The notes beneath the pieces were generated by a model. It saw nothing but the letters and a program-made list of their open reading frames with translations, was not told where the DNA came from and made no database searches. A program made the position numbers and the translations under genes. From CAYZUC01 sp964481705 (lineage in GTDB: Bacteria > Bacillota > Clostridia > Lachnospirales > Lachnospiraceae), in NCBI GenBank assembly GCA_964481705.1, contig CAYZUC010000016.1, positions 1 through 42,827 on the forward strand: a DNA stretch of 42,827 nt, given 5' to 3'. Positions 8,545 to 18,600 of the stretch are shown in pieces. Numbering within the stretch: position 1 is the first letter of the stretch; each line of letters starts with the position of its first letter.

Positions 8545-9543
8545 TTATATTATATACTCCTTTATCCCACTTAGTTTTGCATAACTCCACATTCTGTTCA
8601 GTAAATCATCTGAATATCCAACAAATTCTGTTTGAATTACTGTGTTCTGTAACAACTGAATTATTTTATTTCTGTTCACTATTTTAATCAGGTAATCTTT
8701 ATTCGGAACACGGTTATTCTTTTTTACATTACACATTGGGCAGGATAAAACAAAGTTCCATATCTTATCATCTTTAATAAATGACCATGGAATAAAATGA
8801 TCTACATGGATGTTCTTCTGCAATTTCTTCCCGCAATAGAAACATGTATCCTCTTCAAATTCTCTTCTAAGAATTTCTCGATATACAGATAGATTTTCCC
8901 TTCTCGGTGTTGAAAGTTCAAGTTTATCGATTACTCTTACCAACGCATTATCGTCATTTACTTGCTCAAGGAAATGAGCCCAAGAATAGTAATTCAATCG
9001 TTCCAACTCAGCCTTATATTTCAGCATAAATTCATATACACAATAGTTGAGGATTATTCCATCATCTTTTATGTCAAACGAATATATGATTCCATCAAAA
9101 TCATCATATAGTGCACCAACAACACACTTCTTACACTCTGAAGTCACCTTTTTGATAATTGATGACTTTTTGCTTTCATCAATAGTTTCAAATTCCAAAA
9201 GTGCTAAAGTTGGATTTTCAGTAACTACTGACATCAATATGGTTTCAACCTTTGAATAAATAGATTTTCCATCTTTCCGCATTTGTCTGAGATCATACTT
9301 TATTACTAAGTTCCAATAATTCTCTGCAAATCTCGAAAATAATTCTTCATAAGTATACTTGATACCATTTTCCGTATTCTGTCCGTTGAATACATTATCA
9401 AGCAATGACTTAACCAGTCCAAATTTATAAGTATTTCTCTTTCTGCTCGAATCAGAAAAAACAAAGTTAAATAAGGACCAGATTCTGTCTTCACTAACAC
9501 AATATTCAGTTATTGAACCAGTTTTTAGATCCCATCCAGCCAT
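8545..9543 (-). CDS. HNH endonuclease, last gene of the dnd operon
   Basis: The 332-residue protein has a C-terminal HNH domain with zinc-binding knuckles: CFYC (234-237), the HVDHFIPW segment (H246, D248, H249), CPMC (268-271), and KKNNR as the final N of the HNH. The N-terminal ~230 residues are mixed helix and strand with no domain I recognise. The start lies 10 bases after the cysteine desulfurase stop, with GGAG 5 bases ahead, so it is in the same transcript as dndA. HNH proteins of McrA/ScoMcrA type recognise phosphorothioated or methylated DNA, but this one lacks an obvious sulfur-binding domain. It could be an extra restriction effector for DNA lacking the mark, complementing DptFGH. 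That role is inferred. Confidence 0.75.
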   Translation of the reverse strand: MAGWDLKTGSITEYCVSEDRIWSLFNFVFSDSSRKRNTYKFGLVKSLLDNVFNGQNTENGIKYTYEELFSRFAENYWNLVIKYDLRQMRKDGKSIYSKVETILMSVVTENPTLALLEFETIDESKKSSIIKKVTSECKKCVVGALYDDFDGIIYSFDIKDDGIILNYCVYEFMLKYKAELERLNYYSWAHFLEQVNDDNALVRVIDKLELSTPRRENLSVYREILRREFEEDTCFYCGKKLQKNIHVDHFIPWSFIKDDKIWNFVLSCPMCNVKKNNRVPNKDYLIKIVNRNKIIQLLQNTVIQTEFVGYSDDLLNRMWSYAKLSGIKEYII

Positions 9544-9552
9544 GTCTTCTCC

Positions 9553-10704
9553 TTAAACTACCAATCCTTTTGCAACATTTATGAGTTCCATTAATTGACT
9601 AGTTAATTCATCTTTGTCTGTCTTTGCTCCCCAGCTCAATCGTATAGCTGAGGAAATTCTGTCCTGATTTAACCCCATAGCAGTTAATACATAGCTTGGA
9701 CTATAATCTTGTGATGTGCATGCAGAACCATTTGATATACCACAGTATTGTTTTGTTGAAAGCATAAGTGCCTCTGATTCCACCCCTGCAAAGCTTATAT
9801 TCAGTGTGTTTGGCATGCAAAATTCCTGACTTCCGTTATATTGATACTCAAGCCCAGATTCTTCAATAAGTTTCTTTATAACCTCTTTCTTTTCCATTAG
9901 ACTTTGAATATTAGCTTTGTACTCTGCCTCTGCAAGTCTGCAAGCTTCACCTAGACCAGCAACCAATGCAACTGGTATTGTTCCGGGCCTAATTCCATGT
10001 TCCTGCTGTCCACCATATGTTATTGCTTTAACCGGTGGAAGTTTATATTTTCTCTTTTTTAGAATCAACGCTCCTATTCCTTGCGGTCCACATAATTTAT
10101 GTGCGCTTAGAGAAAGCATATCGTACTTCACTTTTTTCAACTCTGGAACTAACTTTCCACAGCTCTGAGTCGCGTCCACATGAAAAAGAATTCCTCTCTC
10201 AGACAATTCTTCTCCAATTGCTTCGATTGGTTGAATTGTTCCTGTTTCATTATTGGCATGCATCAAGCTAACAAGTAATGTATCATCACGAACTAGTTGC
10301 ATAATATCTTCAAAATGGACTCTTCCGCTTTCATCTGGATTTACAAGATCAATCTGAAAGCCATCGTTTACCATGCTCTTGACGGTTTCTAACACAGCTT
10401 TATGCTCAATCGTTGATGTAATTATATGCTTCTTCCCTGATTTCTTCGCATATTCCACAAGTCCTCGTATGGCTATATTATTACTTTCTGTTGAACCACT
10501 TGTGAAAAACACCTCATCCGAATTAACACCAAGCAAAGTTGCCACTTGCATTCGAGCTAATTCCACAAGCTGATGAGCATGATCACCATACTCATGTGTT
10601 CTACTATCAGCATTACCATATGTATTTCGATACACATCCAACATTACATCCAATACTCTTTCATCTATTGGTGCGGATGCATTGTAATCCAAATATATAC
10701 TCAT
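9553..10704 (-). CDS. dndA: Cysteine desulfurase (DndA/IscS type)
   Basis: A PLP-dependent class V aminotransferase fold of 383 residues, normal for the family. Visible elements are ASAPIDERV at the start, TSGSTESNN (68-76), IEHKAV with the active-site His (about 101), the PLP lysine in LSAHKLCGPQG (K203), and the catalytic cysteine in NGSACTS (C329). It takes sulfur from L-cysteine and passes it as a persulfide to DndC for backbone phosphorothioation. Its ATG overlaps the dndE stop (ATGA), placing it at the end of the modification genes rather than divergent from them as in Streptomyces lividans. An IscS/NifS role in Fe-S assembly cannot be excluded by sequence alone, but the context is decisive. 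Confidence 0.9.
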   Translation of the reverse strand: MSIYLDYNASAPIDERVLDVMLDVYRNTYGNADSRTHEYGDHAHQLVELARMQVATLLGVNSDEVFFTSGSTESNNIAIRGLVEYAKKSGKKHIITSTIEHKAVLETVKSMVNDGFQIDLVNPDESGRVHFEDIMQLVRDDTLLVSLMHANNETGTIQPIEAIGEELSERGILFHVDATQSCGKLVPELKKVKYDMLSLSAHKLCGPQGIGALILKKRKYKLPPVKAITYGGQQEHGIRPGTIPVALVAGLGEACRLAEAEYKANIQSLMEKKEVIKKLIEESGLEYQYNGSQEFCMPNTLNISFAGVESEALMLSTKQYCGISNGSACTSQDYSPSYVLTAMGLNQDRISSAIRLSWGAKTDKDELTSQLMELINVAKGLVV

Positions 10705-11087
10705 TTCTTTTCCTCTATAGTTAGTTTTATCAAATCATCAAGGTTCTTAATAAAATTCGTACCTGAAAGGTGTGCAATTCCTCTTTCTACATGAAGTTTA
10801 AAGTATTTAGCTAATGTTTCTTCATCTGTATGCAGATTCATTTTTTTACACCATGCAATCATCAGAGCATCGTAAATATCACTATATTCACCCCCAAATG
10901 TAAACCAAGACATTTCAACATTACTATCTGCAACTATTGGTACATCCGTAGGCATTGTATTTTCAGAGAGTGAATAACAAAGAGCCCATCTGCAAAGTAC
11001 ATTCCAGTTCTTTATCCCAGTTTTTCCTTTCAGTCTTCCCAAACGATCCTTTGAGATACTTGATAACTTTATCTGCTTTACAATCAT
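10701..11087 (-). CDS. dndE: DNA sulfur modification protein DndE
   Basis: A small basic protein of 128 residues, the usual DndE size, beginning MIVKQIKLSSISKDRLGRLK and containing GIKNWNVLCRWALCYSL and a closing helical region. DndE proteins bind nicked DNA and are required for phosphorothioate insertion with DndC and DndD. The start overlaps the dndD stop by ATGA and the stop overlaps the dndA start, so translation is coupled. I see no lesion in it. Confidence 0.85.
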   Translation of the reverse strand: MIVKQIKLSSISKDRLGRLKGKTGIKNWNVLCRWALCYSLSENTMPTDVPIVADSNVEMSWFTFGGEYSDIYDALMIAWCKKMNLHTDEETLAKYFKLHVERGIAHLSGTNFIKNLDDLIKLTIEEKK

Positions 11088-12977
11088 GCCTTACTACCTC
11101 CCCATCCGAAATATCCTGGAGTAATTGTCGTATTTTTTGTATCATCACTATATTTCAGTGTATACTCATCTCCAACGCTTGTCTTCATTAACTCATAATA
11201 TTTTTTATCAATTTCTGAATCTGTTGAAAGTATTATGGTCTGATCACTTGCTTTTGGAAAATAGATTTTAATCAGTGCCTGTCTATGGGACGAATCAAGT
11301 CTAGACAATGGTGTATCAATAATAACTGGAAGCTTCTTCTTTGAGCAAATTGCTAACGCCCATAATAACGAAATTACCATTAACTGTTTTTCGCCTGCAG
11401 AGAGTCTCTTCTTTGCTATTTCTATACTTTCATTATTCATGTAATGTAAATCTAATGATTCTGAATCCATTACAATATAATCAACTAGGTTCTTTTTATT
11501 TGCCAATTTCTTGTAACACTCGGTCATTGTCTGTGCTAACACAGCTGTCTTTCTTTCTTGTAAACGAACTCTGTAAAGTTTAATAATTTCAATTGCCATA
11601 TGAGCATACTTTATGGTTCTTTCATCTGAATCTACAGATTCAAGTACTGATAAAATGCCTTCGGCATATCTTCCAAATTCAGATTCCGCCATCACAAATA
11701 TTCCATGCAATGATGTTCTCTCTTTCTCAAGATTATCCATTTCAATTTCCTTGCGAGTTATCTCTCTTTCCTGATTTCTTATGGAATCGAACAATTCATT
11801 TAGAGATTTTTCATCAATATCAACGGATAATGAATTATCAATATCATCTACCTTTTTCTTATAGTTATTTCGTTTACTAATCAAAGATTTCGCTTTATCT
11901 GAGCACTTTTGTAACCCATCTAAATTAAGAACATCAATCTATTTCGTTTTGCATAAACTCAATAAAACTTGTGATTTCAGCAGACTTATCTCCAAATTTT
12001 CCATATGAAAATTTTATCTTGTCCAATGCCATCTTATTAAGCTTTCTCTCATGTTCTATCTGACCTTGATTCTGAATATCTTTCAATAAATCAGAAACGA
12101 GAAGTAAAGGCATCTCTCCTGCAACTAACTCAAGTAATTGTTCCTGACTATTAGCAACTGCAGCAATAGTTTCCGTTCTTTGTTTCAAAAGCATATTCTT
12201 CTGTTCAAGAATACCGCCACCTTTTACCGAATATTCCATATTCAATTTTTCAAGATTTAACTGCATCTCTTTTATTTCAAGGTTCATTGTCTGTATATGT
12301 TCGTCTACATCATTCAATACCGTTGCAGCTTCATCTTTAGCTATCCTTAGTTCCTCTAATCTTTTTAAATCTTGATTACTACTGTTTTCCTTACTTATTT
12401 TACTAATTATTCTTCCAATATCTCCTTGTAAAACATCAAGTACAGTAATCCCAAGCATAGCTTTGACAGATTCTTTCATCTGTTCACTTGTTTCTTCTAC
12501 TGCTAATTCAGCTATTTTTTCACCATCAAAGAAAAAAAAACTAGATAATGCACTTGGCAAAATATTTTCAACAAACATTGGCCAATTGTCTGTAAGAAAA
12601 GTGTTTTCTTCTCCATTCTTTTTAACAAGAATTTTTTCCCTTACTCTCTGACTACTTCCTTCCCATTCTCGATGGACATAATACACCTCATCATCCGAAT
12701 CATCCATAGAAAATTCTATTTCTACGAATGACTCTAATGAGCAGTCAGCCTTATTTACATATGATTTCAAATACTGACCATATGTATTAAATTTGCTCTC
12801 TGTATATGCGAAGGAGTTCGAACCATAAAGTCCTAATAAAACTGCCTCAAGAATGGTTGTTTTTCCACGACCATTCATTCCACCAATTAGGACTATTGGT
12901 TTATTTCCTTTAAACTCTAAACTATTTGTACCTGCATAAACACCAAAGTTATGCATGATAAGTCTCTTTATTCTCAT
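11084..12977 (-). pseudogene. dndD: dndD, SMC-like ATPase, broken by a frameshift
   Basis: Two frames together make a DndD. Frame one (12977 down to 11934) carries the N-terminal ABC/SMC half: IGGMNGRGKTTIL Walker A (about 31-43) and a long coiled coil. It stops at FMQNEID. Frame two continues directly after that stop with DVLNLDGLQKCSDK (its first good start codon is a TTG at 11884) and carries the ABC signature LSAGEKQ, Walker B VIIDTP and the D-loop SRLDSSHRQ. Removing four bases (TGAT) at about 11936-11942 joins the halves as ...QNEIDVLNLDG..., about 629 residues. The 4-base near-duplication looks like a slippage insertion. DndD ATPase activity is required for phosphorothioation, so if the lesion is real the modification pathway should be off. 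Otherwise it is an assembly error. Confidence 0.85.
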
Positions 12978-14533
12978 TTACCAAAATCCTCGTCTTCGTC
13001 AGATTCTTCATCTTCTGTTGGCTCGTCATATGTATTATCTAACGCCTTTTCATTATATTTTCCACCTAAATTCTTTTTACGAGCCATTTGATTTAGGTAA
13101 TACTCTGTTGCATCCTTTTCATCTTTATAAAAAGTTCTCTGAATGCAACTCTCTAATGCATCCGCAACACCTTTTCGTTGATTTAGGCTGTTTGAATGAT
13201 TCTCAATATCTATAAGACTGTATGCCATTTCAAACGCTAATTCCTCGTTTGGATATAATTCATCTACAACGGATTTTAATATTTCCCACTCCTCACTCTT
13301 AAATGCTTCAGGGGCAATCCATTCTGGATCATCAAATTCTTTTCCCATAACCTCCTGATAAATACCTGGTAAAGTATCATCAAATTCATGTTTGTCATTT
13401 ACCCAAATTCTTCGAATATGTCTAAGCTCTGGTAACGTAATTAGTTCCAAGTCATTAAATTCTTCTGGTCCATTTTCATTTATATCTTTTTGTATTTCGA
13501 GCAGTTCTTTAAGCCACTCCTCGCGAATTTCCTTCTTGTAAGGTCCATGATGAAGCTGTTTATAACTTCCCTGGAGATATCCTTGCATTTTTCGGAAAGA
13601 TCTACGTTCTCTATCATGCTCCTCATCACCAAACTTATTACGAAACTCTAGTAATGCGGACATCCACGCTTTTTCGTCGTCGTTTGATATCATAGCTTCC
13701 ATTGACTTATCTTTTTCAACCATTGTACAAACCCAACAGCCAAATCGACTCTTACCACAGCTTGGAAGTCCTTTCTCAACCATCATTGGACACTCGTTAT
13801 CTGCTGTTGCGCCTTTATACAATGTAAGTAATTCTTTATTAGAATATCCCCATGGATTTTTATATTGCATCAGGAATACCCACACATCATTATCATTCCA
13901 GTCTTCTAATGGTGAAAAAACTAATTCATTTACCATCGACTGATTTGGACTTAATAATTCTCTTACCCTTTTCTTTTCATAAAAAGCCATTGTTTTTGCT
14001 CTACGTGCACTCTCCGCTTTTCGAGTACCTATAACCATGATGATTTCACCATGTTCAGCAATTTTATCTTTAACAAATGTATTTACTGGCTGAATTTTCA
14101 AACGGTCTGTACACCAACGGAGTTTTTTCCTTGGAAATGGATACCCTCGACCAACAAAATTTACCCAAAACGTATTATCTATAGCTGGAGTAAGTCTATG
14201 AGTAACAAACGGAAGCTGTTGGTTTGACGCTGCTTCATCCATCGTATGTAATGAGTTCTGTACCCACTTAGATATAATTGGTGACTCAACCATTGTGTCT
14301 GTATTAATAATATGAACTTGCTTCTTTAACTGATCTTTTGGTAATTCTGAAAGTGCAAGCCATACAAGTTGTAACGTTGCTGTGCTGTCTTTTCCACCTG
14401 AATAACCGATTACCCATGGAATATCATCACATAGGTATAGATTTCTTACTGTCTCCATCAATCCATCAATCATCTCTTTGGTAATGGTTACTTCTTGCTT
14501 ACTTGCTTCACAGCTCTCGCATTTTTCTGCCAT
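12974..14533 (-). CDS. dndC: DndC, PAPS-reductase-like sulfur insertion enzyme
   Basis: A 519-residue protein with the ATP-pyrophosphatase loop SGGKDS (45-50) of the PAPS reductase/ATP sulfurylase superfamily. A cysteine cluster (CPMMVEKGLPSCGKSRFGC, then WVC; about 247-270) fits the DndC 4Fe-4S site. The C-terminus is acidic and disordered (DEPTEDEESDEDEDFGK). DndC adenylates and sulfurates the DNA backbone together with DndA. AGGAG precedes the ATG by a good distance, the gene follows dndB by 11 bases, and its stop overlaps the dndD start (ATGA). Confidence 0.92.
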   Translation of the reverse strand: MAEKCESCEASKQEVTITKEMIDGLMETVRNLYLCDDIPWVIGYSGGKDSTATLQLVWLALSELPKDQLKKQVHIINTDTMVESPIISKWVQNSLHTMDEAASNQQLPFVTHRLTPAIDNTFWVNFVGRGYPFPRKKLRWCTDRLKIQPVNTFVKDKIAEHGEIIMVIGTRKAESARRAKTMAFYEKKRVRELLSPNQSMVNELVFSPLEDWNDNDVWVFLMQYKNPWGYSNKELLTLYKGATADNECPMMVEKGLPSCGKSRFGCWVCTMVEKDKSMEAMISNDDEKAWMSALLEFRNKFGDEEHDRERRSFRKMQGYLQGSYKQLHHGPYKKEIREEWLKELLEIQKDINENGPEEFNDLELITLPELRHIRRIWVNDKHEFDDTLPGIYQEVMGKEFDDPEWIAPEAFKSEEWEILKSVVDELYPNEELAFEMAYSLIDIENHSNSLNQRKGVADALESCIQRTFYKDEKDATEYYLNQMARKKNLGGKYNEKALDNTYDEPTEDEESDEDEDFGK

Positions 14534-14544
14534 GATTTGTTCTC

Positions 14545-15618
14545 CTAAATGTTTATTGAATTGATAAATTGATTTTCTTTCATTATTTCTTCATCGGTCA
14601 ATTCTAATCCGATTTCCTTCTTAATTTCTATAGCGGTCAAATTTACAGCCTTATTGCTAGTAATAATTTTTCCATCTACCCTAATAACTCTTAATTTCCA
14701 ATGAGATGCGCTTCTCTTCCAATCAATCTTGCTAAGATTAATCAGATATTTTTCTATATCAGCTTCACGATTTTGGTAAAAATACGAGCCTATCACTCCA
14801 AACGCCTGAATAACAACGCCCTGCGTCACAATATAGTTTTCTCTTAAATCAACTTTTGAGATCTCATGATTCGTAAGTTCATTCCATTGCAGAATATTCT
14901 GAGATACAACAGTCCAAAATTGTGTCAAAAATTTCTCTGCATCATCGGATAATTCTGCATTTCCAACAATCTTCTTATTTGCCATGTAAAATGTATTTAA
15001 AGTAAATAAATTTGAAGAAAATTTACCAAGGTTGTCCTTTTCCTTATCTGTATATTCTGATAAGAATGCAACATTCGACACAACTGTTCTATTAAGGACA
15101 GCTAACTCATCTCTTGAATCATATAATTCCGAAATAGAATTTGATGTTTTTACTGCATGCTTATTCAAGTCAGTAAAAATCTGCTGGCTACGAGCCAATC
15201 CCAAATCTTCATAAAATACAACTGAAATCGTTTCATTCATTAGTGATGCATCTTCATTAACTGCTTCAAGTATGGCTGCTTTTCTATGCTGTCCATCATT
15301 AATTAAAAAGCGTGCATCCATTGATATTTCCAAAACACCTGTTCCCATTCCATCTTTGCTTTCATGAAATTCAAACTCTCCATCTATGGAAGCTGCTAAC
15401 GCAGAGAAAACATATGAATCTCTGTTTTCTGTTATATATCTACTTATCACTGGAATTCTGGCTTCATTCAACTTTCTCTGAGCCCTATATTCGGGAAGTA
15501 CATATTCATCTTCATTTGGAAATATTTTTGAAAGCATTTTGAGCGGTACCATTGCAATAAAGTACTCTCTTCCTGCTTGATTCCCCATTACTACTGGAAA
15601 TTTATATGCGTAATCCAT
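14545..15618 (-). CDS. dndB: DndB, DGQHR-domain regulator of phosphorothioation
   Basis: A 357-residue protein with the family-defining DGQHR motif at 108-112 (LINDGQHRKAAILEA). DndB homologues are not essential for modification; they tune its frequency and repress dnd transcription. The start has GGAGG ahead of the ATG. Its promoter region contains a perfect 39-bp palindrome. It heads the dndBCDE-dndA-HNH block, immediately downstream of dptH on the same strand. Confidence 0.88.
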   Translation of the reverse strand: MDYAYKFPVVMGNQAGREYFIAMVPLKMLSKIFPNEDEYVLPEYRAQRKLNEARIPVISRYITENRDSYVFSALAASIDGEFEFHESKDGMGTGVLEISMDARFLINDGQHRKAAILEAVNEDASLMNETISVVFYEDLGLARSQQIFTDLNKHAVKTSNSISELYDSRDELAVLNRTVVSNVAFLSEYTDKEKDNLGKFSSNLFTLNTFYMANKKIVGNAELSDDAEKFLTQFWTVVSQNILQWNELTNHEISKVDLRENYIVTQGVVIQAFGVIGSYFYQNREADIEKYLINLSKIDWKRSASHWKLRVIRVDGKIITSNKAVNLTAIEIKKEIGLELTDEEIMKENQFINSINI

Positions 15619-15634
15619 AATTCCTCCATTATAA

Positions 15635-15673
15635 AAATGCTATACTTAAGTATACTACTTAAGTATAGCATTT
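15635..15673. promoter_or_regulatory. Perfect 39-bp palindrome ahead of dndB, likely operator
   Basis: The 18-base arm AAATGCTATACTTAAGTA is followed by TAC and then by its exact reverse complement. Each arm also contains the self-complementary 10-mer TACTTAAGTA (15643-15652 and 15656-15665), so there are two small palindromes 13 bases apart. It lies in the 67-base gap between the dptH stop and the dndB ATG. There is no T-run directly after it on the minus strand apart from TTTTTATAAT, so an operator, perhaps for DndB autoregulation, fits at least as well as a terminator for dptH. Which protein binds it is inferred. Confidence 0.7.
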
Positions 15674-15685
15674 AAATTAAAATAG

Positions 15686-18600
15686 TCAATGTAATTCTTT
15701 GTATAACTCCCAGAAAGCTTTATCCTGTACATAGACTGGTTTGTTGTTTCCAATCTTGATAATACTATGATGTTTCATAAGTCCCTTTATCGCATTATAC
15801 AAAACTTGATTCTCTTGACTTTTAGATTCAGAGTTAAAAACAAATTCCACATCTGAATTCTTCAAATCAGATACATTATGCACCACCCATGTTAAAATGT
15901 ATTTTGCATAATCATCTTCTCCACTTCCAAAATGTTTTAAAAACTGTGTAGAAAGAATTGTTCCAACTCCAAATTCTCTTCCCTCTTTAAGAATCTTCTT
16001 AAGAGAAGGGAATCCTTCACTCATGAAATTATCAGCCTCATCAACTAGAATTAGTTTTGTTAATTGTCGGTAGTTTCCTTCCATCTTACTTGAGCCTGAT
16101 GCCTGCATTTGCACATAAAACAAATCCAAAGTGATTGCAACAATAAGGCTCTGTATATCTGAATCATAACCAGACAAATCAATAACAACAACACCATCAA
16201 GAATATCAAATAACGATTTTGTATTACTTGGATTTGATTCAAATACTTCAAACTGATGTAATTTATTCATGGCAGCCGCTAAAGAATCACTCTTTTTGAT
16301 TTCTTCATCATTTGCATATCTTTGATAAACTTGATCAAACGTAGGTGCTTCATTCTCCCATGATGATGGATTTGCTGGAGCAATACCACTAGTTTGATAC
16401 GTTTCTATTATACATTGGAATAATGTATCCTGCTGTTTAGGTCCTAAACCATATACTTTTGAAATTGTATCTTTAAAAGCATTGGCTGTATGTATTGGAA
16501 GTAATGGCTTAAACACGCTAGATTTTGTGAGTGCTAACGGATTAAATGGTAAATGATATGGTTTCAAAATTTTAGCATTAGTTGTTTCGACAAAATCTGC
16601 TTTACTTTCATTGTAATCACCCTTGTAATCGAATATCAATATACCAAGTTGTTGTCCGTCTACATTATAGTTTTGTTCCTGATATAATTGCGCTATTAAA
16701 GATTTGGTAAACTGCGTTTTACCAGTTCCCATCGTACCAATGATACCGGTATTAATATGGAAAAGTTGCGTTGTATCGTTTGGTTTCCATATTACCGGTT
16801 TTCCATCCTGTTCATTTGTACCAAACAGAATATGCATACTTCTATTTTCTTCTACCTTGTCATCCTCTTTCTCCACTGTCTCTGTATCATCAGGATCTGG
16901 TTCAACATGATTTTCAGGTTTATCATCTTCTTTATCTTCAGGCTTCTCTTCTTCGCTTTCTGGTTTATCCTCAAGCTCCGTTATCGCGATTCTTGTCAAA
17001 TCTCCTGTCAGATGATCTACCATACAGTCTTCTAAAATTAGTAATTCTGAGTTCTTTTTATCATGAATATCGTCATGAATTTCAGATACATCATTCAATA
17101 TCAAGCCGAATTCATCGTGTTCTGGTACTTCAATAAAATTAATGGAATCTTCCTTGAACGATGTTCTTCTAGATACCAGTGCTTTTCTAAACGATAAGAC
17201 AGCGCCTTTTCCCATCAACTCTTGAATATCTTCTGATAATAAATACTTCTCGTTTAAAAGAGCTTCTCTGAACTTATCCAGCACTATATCCCAATCCTGT
17301 GTATCATCTACATGATATACCTGCATCTTTTTGCAACTTGTAACAAGCATCTGCATCAGGAAATTTCGGTTTACCTTATAAAGAATAGTATCCATAATTT
17401 CTCCACCAGGATTAAATGCATCATGAAGTCCATTTGCTGTAGCCGATGCCTGTTCAAATGCTTTCTTTATAACCGCATTATCATTTATTCCAGTCTTAAC
17501 TTCTGTAGGATATAGATACACTTTTGGATTTTCGCCACTATGGTCTAAACCAATAAAAAGTAAATCATCACTTGTTGGTCCTTTATCAAATCCTAAGTTT
17601 TTAGCCGAAAGAACGCCTTCATCCTTTGATAAACCAGCTCCTCCTGATACTCTGAGCATTTCCTCTAGTGAAATTGGAATCCATACAATATCCTTATGCT
17701 TCAAATATGCAAGCATAAATTTAATTGCAGCAACGATACTAATTTTCTCTCTACTAAATGTAGAATCCTTACTTCCCTTCTTAGATGAAACCAGTCTTAG
17801 TAACCAATCTCCATTAACAGCATTGAAAAGATTGATAATTTTATGAATATCCGTTACATCAGCATCAACACCTTTTGCTCTTAAGTATTCCTGTATAACC
17901 ATAGAATACTGCTGAGATTTATGTGTTACTGTAATCGCATCATATCCACTACTTGATGTGTACTGATCACTGTAATGAATTATCAATAAATCGCTAGTCG
18001 CTTCTTTCTCACTAAAGAAATCTAAATCCACCTTAGGATCAACAAATACAACCCAATTCGAATTTGCGTAGATATAGTCCATTTTATTTTCTGCAAGTTC
18101 ATCTATCTGTGTTGATATACTTGTACCGGAATGATATGGGTTACCTGATTTTTCAACTTGCATCAATGCATTATACATCGATGATAAATGAGTTAATGAA
18201 TTATCCTCAGCATATCTCACACCATAACCAGTTCTATACTTATGTCCATATTTACTTGATGGAATACCAGAAAGGATACCTCCCAAAGAAATACCCGATT
18301 CAATTTGATTCATTGTAGCCTGTTCAGAAGTAATCTCTGATTCCATTTCATAGAATGAAACATGAGCATATTCATAGTTTTTTCCATTATCTTTATGGAA
18401 ATAGCATTCTATATTTTTTGATAAAATACCTTCCAAACTATTCATAGAAGTCCCATTTACAACAAATAACTTCTGATCTGCTAAGAATTCTTTTAAGAGA
18501 GTGTACTCTTTCAAATTAGAGAATGCATTCCCAGTAATATCGTCTGTAAAAATATGAAGTTCAAATCTTGCAAGACGATCCACATCTGCATTTTTGCAAA

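Noticed and set aside
16704..17136. Several plus-strand open frames antisense to dptH
   Set aside because: They are shadows of the acidic, low-complexity hinge coding sequence and have no ribosome binding sites.
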